A stretch of DNA of 64,000 nucleotides from Saprospiraceae bacterium. Lineage in GTDB: Bacteria; Bacteroidota; Bacteroidia; Chitinophagales; Saprospiraceae. Made by a program: the position numbers and the translations under genes. The notes beneath the pieces are model-generated. The model was not told where the DNA came from. It worked only from the letters and a program-made list of their open reading frames with translations, and made no database searches. The DNA lies in NCBI GenBank assembly GCA_016708265.1, contig JADJGA010000003.1, forward strand, positions 186,001-250,000, written 5' to 3'. Within the stretch, counting starts at the first letter, position 1. Each line of letters opens with the position of its first letter. Positions 19,464 through 28,579 of this stretch are shown here, piece by piece.

Positions 19464-20217
19464 TTATTTAACGATTTTTCCATGCATTTCACTGACTTTC
19501 CTGTGAATGGCATCAAGCCTGTCGTCAAAAGATTTTCCAGAACTATTTTAGGATCAGACAGGCTAATACTTGCATAATACTGCCACAATTCTGCTATTTC
19601 TTCCATTGGTATTGCATATGGCCTATATTCCGGATTATCGGAGATAAGGAGCAGGCTGTTTCCTTTTTCCGGAATTTTCACTCTTTTATACACGATCCCC
19701 CTTCCTTGCTGATCACGACATATGTTTTTTCATCTTTTATATCTGAAATATTCTCTACATATGAGCAAATGACAATATTTCCTGGTTCCATCGGCAGCAT
19801 GGAATCACCTCGTATCTCAAATCCCCTGAATGTGCCTTCAGGAATAATGGGAAAATAAATTCTTGGCAATTCGCTTATATATTCGGGATCGTTGAAGTTT
19901 TCAAGATATCCGGCTTCAGCTTTGGATTCCACAAGTTCGATATTCTCGTTATTGTCCTTATCGATAGTGATTGCCAGTACCCGCATGTGTTTGTTGCGGA
20001 TTATCTCATAATCCTCTTTCTGAAGATCCTTCCGTAAAAGATCATCAATCGAGATGCTGAAATAATCCGACAGTTTAATCAAAGTCGATATATCGGGTTC
20101 TGTCCTTCCCCGCTCATAATCTCCGAGAGAGGTTCTGCCAATACTCATAGCATCTGCCAGCTCCTGCTGGGAGCGACCATTCTTCTTTCGTAGATATTTG
20201 ATATTTTTTTCCAACAT
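19464..20217 (-). CDS. LexA-like HTH-S24 self-cleaving repressor (two frameshifts in this sequence)
   Basis: XRE-type helix-turn-helix (about 4-60) joined to an S24 peptidase domain, as in LexA and UmuD relatives. The Ala-Gly cleavage pair is at 102-103 (EAGYL) and the nucleophile Ser139 lies in GDSM. The frame breaks at the C5 run 19697-19701; adding one base gives GGIVYKRV with the catalytic Lys. A second base is missing at 19546-19549; the restored tail reads DDRLDAIHRKVSEMHGK and stops at 19464, giving 251 aa. It is next to the Y-family polymerase and DnaE genes, so it is probably the DNA-damage-responsive regulator of that cassette, relieved by RecA-stimulated self-cleavage. Confidence 0.85.
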
Positions 20218-20236
20218 GGTTTTAATGGTTTAATGG

Positions 20237-20270
20237 TGACAAGGTAGCAGGGTAACATGGTAACATGGTG
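20237..20270. repeat. Degenerate GGTAACAT-type short repeat
   Basis: Octamer-like units (AGGTAGCA, GGGTAACAT, GGTAACAT) between the repressor and the four-helix gene. They resemble the GGTAGCAA arrays at 28.1, 31.2 and 34.2 kb. Confidence 0.55.
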
Positions 20271-20271
20271 A

Positions 20272-20634
20272 TTAAGCCGTACGGTTTTGTTTTTCACGAT
20301 AGGTTACCATTGTTTGAATCATTGCTGATAATTTTATTGTTTCTTCAACAATACCCTTCGATTCAAATAAATTAATTCTGCCTGCTATTATTAATTGAGT
20401 TCTCAATTCAGCACATGATGATTTTGCTATTCGCAAATAACGGATAAATTCTTTATTTGAATGTCTGTCAAATCCTTCCGCTATATTTGATGGTACAGAT
20501 ACTGCAGAACGTTGTATTTGATCCCTCAACCCAAAGTCTTTGCAACCTGACAATTCTTTATATAGATTTACTGCAAGATCAACACTTTGCTGCCAAATCT
20601 TTAAATCCTCAAACTTTTCAATTTTATCTTTCAT
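20272..20634 (-). CDS. Four-helix bundle protein (23S rRNA IVP/S23 family)
   Basis: A 120-aa protein of the TIGR02436 type: FEDLKIWQQSVDLAVNLYKE at the start, the family core RSAVSVPSNIAEGFDR (about 43-58) and KEFIRYLRIAKSSCAELRTQ. Members were first seen encoded inside intervening sequences of 23S rRNA genes and are now found scattered as solitary genes in many Bacteroidota. The molecular role is unknown. There is no rRNA here. It is flanked on both sides by short-repeat intergenic DNA, which suggests mobility or recent insertion next to the repressor. Confidence 0.85.
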   Translation of the reverse strand: MKDKIEKFEDLKIWQQSVDLAVNLYKELSGCKDFGLRDQIQRSAVSVPSNIAEGFDRHSNKEFIRYLRIAKSSCAELRTQLIIAGRINLFESKGIVEETIKLSAMIQTMVTYREKQNRTA

Positions 20635-20649
20635 TATATTGTTTTTTAA

Positions 20650-20742
20650 TATTCTACCTTTCCACCCTTCCTAACTTGTTACCTTTCTACCATTCTACCT
20701 TTCCACCATTCTACCTTTCCACCATTCCTACCTTTCTACCAT
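20650..20742. repeat. Tandem CTACCTTTCCACCATT-like repeat
   Basis: About 90 nt of imperfect tandem units (TTCTACCTTTCCACCA and shorter variants) between the four-helix gene and the dinB promoter. No coding potential. Confidence 0.7.
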
Positions 20743-20753
20743 AAAAAATTATT

Positions 20754-20783
20754 TTGCAAATATAAAAAAAAGTTTTAACTTTG
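20754..20783 (+). promoter_or_regulatory. Probable promoter of the dinB-dnaE cassette
   Basis: TTG (20754-20756), a 19-nt spacer, then TAACTTTG (20776-20783), a full match to TAnnTTTG. The predicted leader to the dinB ATG is about 110 nt, longer than for other genes here. Confidence 0.6.
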
Positions 20784-20809
20784 TCGGATTTTGATATATG
20801 ATTTTGTCG
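20780..20809 (+). promoter_or_regulatory. Candidate operator: direct repeat of TTTGTCG
   Basis: TTTGTCG occurs at 20780-20786 and 20803-20809, 23 nt apart, just downstream of the predicted -7 box and overlapping the expected transcription start. A repressor bound here would block transcription. The adjacent HTH-S24 protein is the natural candidate, but this is inference. Confidence 0.3.
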
Positions 20810-20899
20810 CTTTTTGCGTCTTTTTTATTATTTATATGTATAATAAGCGGTAAATGAGAAGATTTATGGATATTATTTATCAAAAAAAAACAAAAAACA

Positions 20900-22042
20900 A
20901 TGTACAGCCGCGCAGTATTACACATGGACCTCGACACATTTTTTGTGTCAGTTGAAAGACTAAAGAATAGTTTTTTCGATAACAAGCCTGTCATAATCGG
21001 TGGCATGAGCAACCGCGGTGTGGTAGCTTCATGCAGTTATGAGGCACGCTATTTCGGTGTTCATTCTGCAATGCCTGTAAAAATAGCTAAGCAACTGTGT
21101 CCGCAGGCCATATTCCTGCGCGGTGACATGGATTCCTATATCAAATATTCCAATCTCGTAAGCGATGTCGTCGAAGAATCTGCACCCAGGTATGAAAAAG
21201 CTTCAATCGATGAATTTTATCTCGACCTCACGGGCATGGACAGGTATTTTGGTTGCTACTCGTGGTCCAAGGAATTGCGGCAAAAGGTAATAAAGGAAAC
21301 AGGACTGCCGATATCAATGGGACTTTCCATAAACAAGCTCGTATCAAAGATAGGTACAGGAGAGGCCAAACCCAACGGAGCACTTGAAGTACCACAGGGA
21401 TTTGAAAAGCCTTTTCTCGCTCCCCTGTCAATAAAAAAAATACCGGGAATCGGCAATGTGACCTATAAAAAACTCAGTTTCCTCGGTGTAAGAAAAATAG
21501 AGACACTGCGGCAGATACCTCCCAAACTGCTGGAACGGGAATTCGGAAAAAACGGGATACTACTCTGGGAAAAAGCCAATGCCATTGACGAAACTCCTGT
21601 AATGCCATACAGCGAGCAAAAATCAATATCCAAAGAAAGGACTTTCAACGAAGATACCCTCGACATCAAAATGATAAGATCACTGCTCGTGGATATGACT
21701 GAAAAGCTGGCATTCGAACTGCGGCACAAAAGCAAACTGACTTCGGTAGTAACCGTCAAGATACGCTATGCAGATTTCAATACATACACAAAACAAAAAC
21801 ATATAAGATATACAGCCAATGACAGGATACTGCTGCAACATATAAGAGAACTCTTCGACAGCCTGTACCAGCGAAGACAACTGATAAGACTCATAGGAGT
21901 GAAATTCAGCGGACTGACGTATGGATTTTACCAGACAGACCTGTTCGAGGACACTGAAAAAGACATAAGCTTATTGCAGTCTATGGATAAAATACGCGAC
22001 AGATTCGGGATAAATGCTATAACGAGGGCAGCAGCGCTATGA
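20900..22042 (+). CDS. dinB: Y-family DNA polymerase (DinB/ImuB-like)
   Basis: Translesion DNA polymerase of 380 aa. The palm acidic residues are present in MDLDTFF (about 9-15) and SIDEFYLDLT, so it should be catalytically active, unlike true ImuB. It has helix-hairpin-helix DNA contacts (IKKIPGIGNVTYKKL) and a little-finger domain. Residues 345-349, QTDLF, fit the beta-clamp-binding pentapeptide. Downstream, after a short tetranucleotide repeat, is a DnaE-type polymerase. Upstream is an HTH-S24 repressor, so this is probably part of an SOS mutagenesis cassette. Codons look more GC-rich than in the surrounding genes. Confidence 0.9.
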   Translation: MYSRAVLHMDLDTFFVSVERLKNSFFDNKPVIIGGMSNRGVVASCSYEARYFGVHSAMPVKIAKQLCPQAIFLRGDMDSYIKYSNLVSDVVEESAPRYEKASIDEFYLDLTGMDRYFGCYSWSKELRQKVIKETGLPISMGLSINKLVSKIGTGEAKPNGALEVPQGFEKPFLAPLSIKKIPGIGNVTYKKLSFLGVRKIETLRQIPPKLLEREFGKNGILLWEKANAIDETPVMPYSEQKSISKERTFNEDTLDIKMIRSLLVDMTEKLAFELRHKSKLTSVVTVKIRYADFNTYTKQKHIRYTANDRILLQHIRELFDSLYQRRQLIRLIGVKFSGLTYGFYQTDLFEDTEKDISLLQSMDKIRDRFGINAITRAAAL

Positions 22043-22059
22043 TTTACGAAATACTATTT

Positions 22060-22128
22060 GAATGAATGAATGAATGAATGAATGAATGATTGAGTTATTG
22101 AATGAATGATTGATTGAATTATTGAATG
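22060..22128. repeat. (GAAT)n tetranucleotide repeat
   Basis: Six nearly perfect GAAT units followed by degenerate GATT/GAAT units between dinB and dnaE. A further TACCAT-rich stretch reaches the dnaE start. Unit number may vary by slippage. Confidence 0.8.
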
Positions 22129-22183
22129 TTATTTACCAAATACCATAATACCATTTTACCTTGTTACCATTAACAATTAACCA

Positions 22184-25124
22184 TTGTACTTAAACGCACA
22201 CTCATATTACTCACTCCGCTACGGGATATTATCACCCGAAGAACTGGTTGCCAGGGTAAAGGAAACCGGGGCAAAGGAAATTGTACTAACAGATATCAAC
22301 AATACATCAGCTACCTATCAGTTCATTCAGTCATGCAAGGCAAATGGAATAAAACCCATCGTTGGAATAGAATTCAGGGATGATCATGAATTTATGTACC
22401 TGGGAATAGCAAAAAACAAGGAAGGATTCAGGGAATTGACATCTTTTCTCACGGAACATTCTCTTGAAGACAAAAAAATTACCTTCAGTAGCTCCGAAAT
22501 TTGAAAATGCATATGTCATATACAGAAATCTTCCGAAGGAGATCACAGCACTGGAAAGCAATGAATTTATCGGTATCAGACCCGAAGAGGCAAATAAAAT
22601 ATTCAGCTCGAAGATAAAAAATCATCTTAACAAGCTTGTTGTTTTTGCACCCGTAACTTTCGCCGACAAAGAAGGATTTTCAGCTCATAAACTGTTGCGC
22701 TGTATTGACCTGAATATAATACTGGGAAACCTCACCAAAAAAGATCATGCACCTAAAACAGAAACAATCATACATCCGGATATAATAGAAAAATCATTTG
22801 AGTCATATCCGCAGATTCCCGAAAATACACGCAGGATCCTGGATACCTGTTCGATAGAAATGGAAAGCTCTCCGCTCAACAACCGCAGGCATTTCACCGG
22901 GAATAAAGATGATGATTTCAAGCTGATAAGCAAGCTGGCTTTCAACGGATGCTACCGCAGATACGGAAAAGACAACAAGGAAGCCATTCGCAGAACAAAT
23001 CACGAACTGAGTGTGATAAACAAACTCAACTTCGAATCATATTTCCTGATCACATGGGACATAATAAGATACGCTCAGAATGCGGGATATCATCATGTAG
23101 GACGGGGAAGCGGAGCCAATTCCATAGTGGCATACAATCTCGGCATCACCGATGTTGACCCTATCGAACTCGATCTGTATTTTGAGCGTTTCATCAATCC
23201 ATACCGCAGTTCCCCGCCTGATTTCGACATCGATTTTTCGTGGGACGAAAGGGATGACATCACCGACTACATTTTTAAAAGATACGGAAAAGAATACACT
23301 GCCCTGCTCGCAACCTACAATACATTCAAGGGTAAATCCATAATCCGTGAACTTGGCAAGGTATTCGGTCTGCCAAAAGCCGATATCGATGCAATAGTAG
23401 ATGAACCATTTGCCACAGAAAAACATCATGAATTTGCAAAATACATTTTCAGATATGGGAAATTGCTCGAAAAAATGCCTAATTACCTGTCTATCCATGC
23501 AGGAGGGGTGATCATAAGCGAACAACCGCTCAATTATTTTACGGCACTGAAAATGATGCCCAAGGGATTTCCGATCACTCACTTCGATATGTACGGAGCC
23601 GAAGACCTGCAGTTCCATAAATTCGACATTCTGAGTCAGAGAGGTCTCGGACATATCAAGGATGCAGTGAAGCTGATAGAAAGAAACAAGGGATTGACAA
23701 TCGATATCCACAATGTGAAGGATATCAAGAAAGACGAAAATGTGAAAAGACAACTTGCTGACGGAGATTGTCTCGGATGCTTTTATATAGAATCACCGGC
23801 TATGCGAGGACTGCTGAAAAAACTGCATTGCGATAATTATGTCTCGCTCGTGGCTGCCAGTTCCATAATCAGGCCGGGAGTTGCCAAATCGGGTATGATG
23901 AAAGAGTACATCAAACGCTTCCATAATCCCGGTAAAACCCGTTACATTCACCCTACTTTCAAAGAACATCTGAAGGAAACATACGGAGTGATGGTTTACC
24001 AGGAGGATGTGCTCAAAATAGTCCACCATTTTGCAGGGCTCGACCTGGCAGAAGCTGATCTGTTGCGAAGAATAATGACCGGAAAGCGAAAGGAATCAGA
24101 TACATTCTACAATCTCAGGAACAAATTCTATGAAAACTGCGAAAAACGCAATTACAGCAAAGAACTAACCGACACTGTATGGTTCCAGATAGCCAGTTTC
24201 AGCGGGTATTCGTTCAGCAAGGCACATTCGGCAAGTTTCGCTGTGGAATCATTTCAGAGCCTGTTTCTAAAGACATACCATCCTCTTGAGTTCATGGTGG
24301 GTGTGATCAACAATTTCGGAGGATTTTACTATACCGAAGTATATGTACACGAAGCGAGGATGGCAGGTGCTGTTATACACGCACCCTGTATCAACAACAG
24401 CCAATACCTGACCGGCATAAAAGGAAAGGATATTTACCTCGGGCTAATACACATAGCGTCGCTGGAGAGGAACCTGGCACTGGAAATAGTAAATGAACGT
24501 GAGAAAAACGGCAATTATGAGAGTTTCGACGATTTCATGGACAGAATTGATCCGGCAAAAGAACAGACTGAGCTGCTCATAAGGATAGGAGCATTCAGAT
24601 TTACAAGGAAAAATAAATATGAGCTGATGTGGGAAAAGAATGCACTGCTCAATGCAGCAGCAGTATGCCCCGAAACCGTGACTTTATTTGAGGATTATCA
24701 TGAAGAATACAGTCTGCCCCGACTTGAGGAAGGCAATTACGATCAGGTATATGATGAACTGGAATTGCTCGGATTTCCGGTGTCACTATCTCCGTTCGAA
24801 ATGACCAAAATTTCGTGCACTGACGGCATCACTGCCGCTGAGATGATGAAAAATATTGGCAAAATCGTTGTAATGGTCGGCTACTACATAACCCGCAAAT
24901 ACGTACGGACAGTAAAGGATGAACTCATGAATTTCGGAACATTTATCGACCGCAGAGGTAAATTCTTCGATACCGTCCATTTTCCTCCGGCACTGCAGAA
25001 ATACCCTTTTCTCGGAAAGGGTATCTATCGGATAAAAGGTAAAGTAGTCACCGAATTCAATTTCCCATCGCTTGAGGTGCTGGAGATGGAGAAGATACCG
25101 TTTGTCAAGGATGAGAGGTATTGA
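22184..25124 (+). CDS. dnaE2: DnaE-type DNA polymerase III alpha, short error-prone form (frameshift, TTG start)
   Basis: C-family polymerase. The N-terminal PHP domain starts MYLNAHSYYSLRYG; the only possible start codon is the TTG at 22184, since a stop lies two codons upstream. The frame breaks in the A7 run at 22472-22478; removing one A joins the halves (LEDKKLPSVAPKFENAY) into 979 aa. The catalytic acidic triad PDFDIDF is encoded around 23218-23235, and the HHH region and an OB-fold-like end follow. It is shorter than a replicative DnaE (about 1200-1500 aa). Together with the adjacent DinB and HTH-S24 genes this suggests an accessory, ImuC/DnaE2-like polymerase. The symbol is a role assignment by context. 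Confidence 0.82.
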
Positions 25125-25129
25125 ATTGA

Positions 25130-25372
25130 AAGTGAAAAGTGAAGAATGAAAAAACTTGTCCGGCTACTGACGGATGAAAAGTGAAAAATGAAAAGTGAAA
25201 AATGAAAAATGATCAGATGCAAGTGACCAGTCTTAAGTGAGCAGTCGACAGTCCACAGTCAGTACTGCCTGCTGAGGACTGCGGACTAATCAACAAATCA
25301 TCACATCAGCAAATCATCAAATCACCACATCAAATAAATGACAATTAACCATCTACAATTATCAATTGACAA
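25130..25372. repeat. Composite low-complexity intergenic repeats
   Basis: Starts with GAAAAGTGAAAAATG units (25130-25212), then CAGTC/ACTGC-rich units (25220-25288), then AAATCATCACATCA units (25289-25337), then about 35 nt identical to the sequence before the next cargo gene at 28.55 kb. No gene. Confidence 0.7.
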
Positions 25373-27039
25373 TTACTCCTTAACAAACTTCCCTCTCCCC
25401 ACTATCCTGCCTTCATTATCGGTCATCCTCACAAAGTAGAGCCCTGTATCTAACGCTGAAATATCAATACTCTTTTCCTCACATCCAACTGACATTTCTT
25501 TCAAAACTAACCTGCCAAGCTGATCGAAAATCTTTATAAAACCAGATTTTTCATTCTCACAACTTATTGAAATGCTATTAGACGCAGGATTGGGGAAGAT
25601 ATCCAAATCCTTGGAGCCTACAGTTTCAATAGCAGATGTTTTAATACCGATATCTTCACCAGAAAACATTATATATACTGATGCCATAAGAGGCACCTGA
25701 TATTTATCAAAATAGTCAAGATCATTGTCATGCACCCTCAATAATACATTACCTTCATCAGTGAAATAAGCATGTGTTGGAATTAACAGATGATCCTTGT
25801 CATTAATTTTTAATCTTTTCACAACGAAAAAATTTCCATTCCCGTCTGTTTTTATAATTGTAAGATAATTGAATTTATCATTTCCTTGCTCTCCGATGAA
25901 TATTAGCAAGCCTTTTTCATTTTTGAGTTTTAATGCCACAGCGTACGAACCGTAATTGAAAGGCGTGCCTCCAGAATCTTGTAACACAATTTCTTCTATC
26001 TTTTGACCCTCGTTATCAAAAAGATAAAATGACAGAAGAGGCACAGGATAAGAAACATCACCTAACCAATCCAAACCCTGAATTATTATATAATCATCAG
26101 CCACATACGAGTAACTAAAAGAAGAAGCCGGTTCTACTTTAAGTTCTCTTTCTTTTAAAAGTTGTAATTTCCTGTCATACAATCTGTAAATCAATTCAAA
26201 TGAATCCTTCTGAGTCTCAGGATTTACAGAAGTAGCGTAGAGCAAATTGACTAACTTGTTACCTGGAATTAGAAACAATCTGTTAGTTTGAACAAATTTC
26301 AATTTTGCTTTGTTTTCAATTTTTGTTGAATCTGTCACATGTCCTAAAGCATCAACAATAAAAGAATTTAAACTGTAAAAATTCTGCAAAATATATTGAA
26401 ATGATTCACTTTTGAACAGATAAGTTGCAGAACTACCATTTGATAAAATCATAAAAGGAACAAGCATTTTTTGGATAAATAATCTTTCTCATCTGCCAAA
26501 ATACGTGAATCCAGAGTACCTGTTTTTATATTGTACAATCTATTTGTAATCAAAGAATTGATCCACAGAGGATTAGGCAAATTATTTGGCACAGACAAAT
26601 TCTCCCGGTGGCAGACCAACTGATATTGGTCTTCTTCATTAATAAAGCCCAACACAGGAAATTCTCGCCTGGCATCAAATCTTCTATCAAATGGATCTTC
26701 CCATATCACATCTCCGGTTTTAGCATCAAGACATTGGACAAAACCTCCCCTGCATGAAATAATTCCATTTAACTCAGTAATAATCAACCTATCATCCACA
26801 AAAACAGGCTCAACTTTAAATATTTCGCCTGCAAAAAATTCTGAAAAACCATTAGCATAAATAGTATCACCCTGAGAAATCACATTGAAATTGCCAAGAA
26901 CTGAAGAATCAATCACTGCATGTTTCCAAATTGGTTCATATCCTTCAAATTCTACAATATTGTAATTTTCCCATTTCTGAGCATATAAATTTAAGTTTAC
27001 TATAAATATAATAAATATCAATATGTTATTGAGTTTCAT
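25373..27039 (-). CDS. T9SS-exported protein, module 1 (frameshift in this sequence)
   Basis: Two overlapping frames become one 555-aa protein if one base is added to the T6 run at 26467-26472. It then matches the partner proteins of modules 2 and 3 (553 and 554 aa). It has an N-terminal signal peptide (about 1-20, ending LYAQ), a beta-rich body with a PQQ-propeller-like stretch (CLDAKTGDVIWED), and a type A sorting domain from DIFPNPASNS to the terminal VGRGKFVKE. It is therefore expected to be exported by the T9SS and attached to or released from the surface. The body shares little with modules 2 and 3; the last 75 residues are closely similar. No enzyme motif is recognised. Confidence 0.75.
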
Positions 27040-27101
27040 ATTTGTCTTTTAAAATGATTAAATGAATTTTTTTACTTATAAAATCGATTTTATTTATAAA
27101 T

Positions 27102-27135
27102 GAGCTTGCTCAATTTGGAAAAATCAAGCAAGCTC
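27102..27135 (-). promoter_or_regulatory. Intercistronic hairpin, module 1
   Basis: GAGCTTGCT / AGCAAGCTC, 9-bp arms with a 16-nt loop, between the lipoprotein and the exported-protein genes. It has no clean T-run, so it may stabilise or process RNA rather than terminate fully. Confidence 0.5.
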
Positions 27136-27142
27136 TAAATTT

Positions 27143-27947
27143 GTCATGGTTTACCACATGTCCGATCGCACCTGCCTATCAAATCTCCATCACAATTGCC
27201 AGAAATTGGCTGACTTCCACAATTGGATGTTCCGATTTCTGTGAAAACAGGATTCGATATTGTAAAATTCCATTTCCTTCATAGCAATAAGTTCTGGTCC
27301 CTGAGACAACACTTTCTTCCGCAAGAAACTTGACCTATATTACCCAGAATTGGTTCCCCAGGTCTGCTAATAATTTTCACACACCACTGATAGCACATAT
27401 TTTTATAATAATGTGCTTCAACTGCACTATAAGGGCAAATAATTCCTAATGCTAAGCAAAACTCTTTCATTATTATCTCTTCAACTATCAATGATGCAGC
27501 ATAATCAAACTGATCAAGTTCCCTGTCAAGATCATCATCACTAAGTGAAAGCCAGGAATTCCATAAACTGTCGCATCCTCCCATTGGCAGAGCTGAAAAA
27601 TTGGTAAAAATTAATCGTGGCTGACCTACACAAAACCAAACTTCAACGCTAACAAAAACATTATCACAAAACCCTGGCACTGAAATTGTATCAGTGATAG
27701 TATCTCTTACACATCCTAATCCTGGATTGTAACAACCATCACCTGTTAATTCAGATCTCAGATTTATTTTCTTTTCGTGACTAAGAAATATACCTTTTTC
27801 TTTAAGACTATTGATGAAATTGTTATAATCAAATTCATTATTAATTTCCTTTGATGAAATTTCATTATTTTGTATTGTAGATTTAGTACATTGATGGAAT
27901 ATAGCAAATGAGAAAATTGTAATTAAAAAGATAATTAACTTTTTCAT
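27143..27947 (-). pseudogene. Cys-rich lipoprotein, module 1 (several indels)
   Basis: Starts at ATG 27947 with a lipoprotein signal ending FAIFHQC. The open frame stops at 27279 after 222 aa. The paralogs of modules 2 and 3 have a further Cys-rich tail. A comparable tail is recognisable here if an extra base near 27299-27301, a missing base near 27263 and an extra base near 27178 are corrected; it then includes TRTYCYEGNG, TSNCGSQPISGNC and RCDRTCGKP and stops at 27143. About 267 aa would result. Three corrections in 120 nt may mean real decay rather than sequencing error. The paired Cys (CGRKCC) aligns with CGENCC of the paralogs. Confidence 0.55.
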
Positions 27948-28006
27948 TTCATAAGATTTAAAAATTAAATAATTAATAACCAATCATAAAACTTCTAAAT
28001 CTCACT

Positions 28007-28188
28007 TCAGTAAAACGGTGGGTCGGCCAAAAGCCGTTCTGGTCGTATGCAAAATATCGAAGTTCTCTCAAATTTCCTATAAGTATATATTTTTTTGCAA
28101 GGTAGCAAGGTAGCAAGGTAGCAAGGTGGCATCCACCAACTGCGTTGGGGACTTGAGAAGCTGTCAATATGTTAAGCATTATGTTCAT
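28007..28188 (-). other. Mini-ORF with DPPFY tail, module 1 (out of frame)
   Basis: ATG 28188 opens MNIMLNIL, passes through octamer repeats and reads YFAYDQNGFW; one base more in the GG near 28024-28028 would continue as ADPPFY and stop at 28007, about 60 aa. The ending aligns with NGLLEDPPFY and NGYLEDPPFY of modules 2 and 3. It may be a real small peptide gene or the remnant of a larger one. Confidence 0.4.
28101..28132. repeat. Octamer tandem repeat GGTAGCAA, module 1
   Basis: Three perfect GGTAGCAA units and one degenerate unit (GGTGGCAT), inside the mini-ORF of module 1. Confidence 0.85.
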
Positions 28189-28309
28189 GTTACACCAAAT
28201 TCATTTATAATATATTTCAACTAATTGGTGCAATACCGACTGAAATTGAGGAATTAAGGTCTTTTAATAATACTATTTATCATTTCATGTCTGTATTATC
28301 ATATCTAAT

Positions 28310-28544
28310 GCAATAATACAAAAAATAATTCAATTTTCCAAGGATTTTAACAATTTTATTTATCGCCACTTAGTGTAAAAATCACATTTTGAAATTATTC
28401 TTTTTGCAGTATTTCTTTTCTCGTCAGGATCACAGAAACCACGGAGTCAGGGATTTCACAGATAATACAATCACATCAACAAATCATCACATCATCAAAT
28501 CATCAAATCACATCATCAAATCATCAAATCACCACATCAAATAA
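28310..28544. repeat. 235-bp intergenic direct repeat, copy 1
   Basis: Apparently identical or nearly so to 31294-31528. It includes AAATCATCA-type units at the right end and a promoter-like pair on the minus strand: CAATAATA (complement TATTATTG, 28311-28318) and TTG (28339-28341) with a 20-nt spacer. The flanking stretch 28190-28309 shows no gene. Confidence 0.85.
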
Positions 28545-28579
28545 ATGACAATTAACCATCTACAATTATCAATTGACAA

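Noticed and set aside
20272..20634. rRNA-associated intervening sequence
   Set aside because: The protein belongs to the IVP/S23 family, but no 23S rRNA sequence is present around it.
23037..23753. 238-aa minus-strand ORF inside dnaE
   Set aside because: It is antisense to the conserved polymerase core and has no recognisable features of its own.
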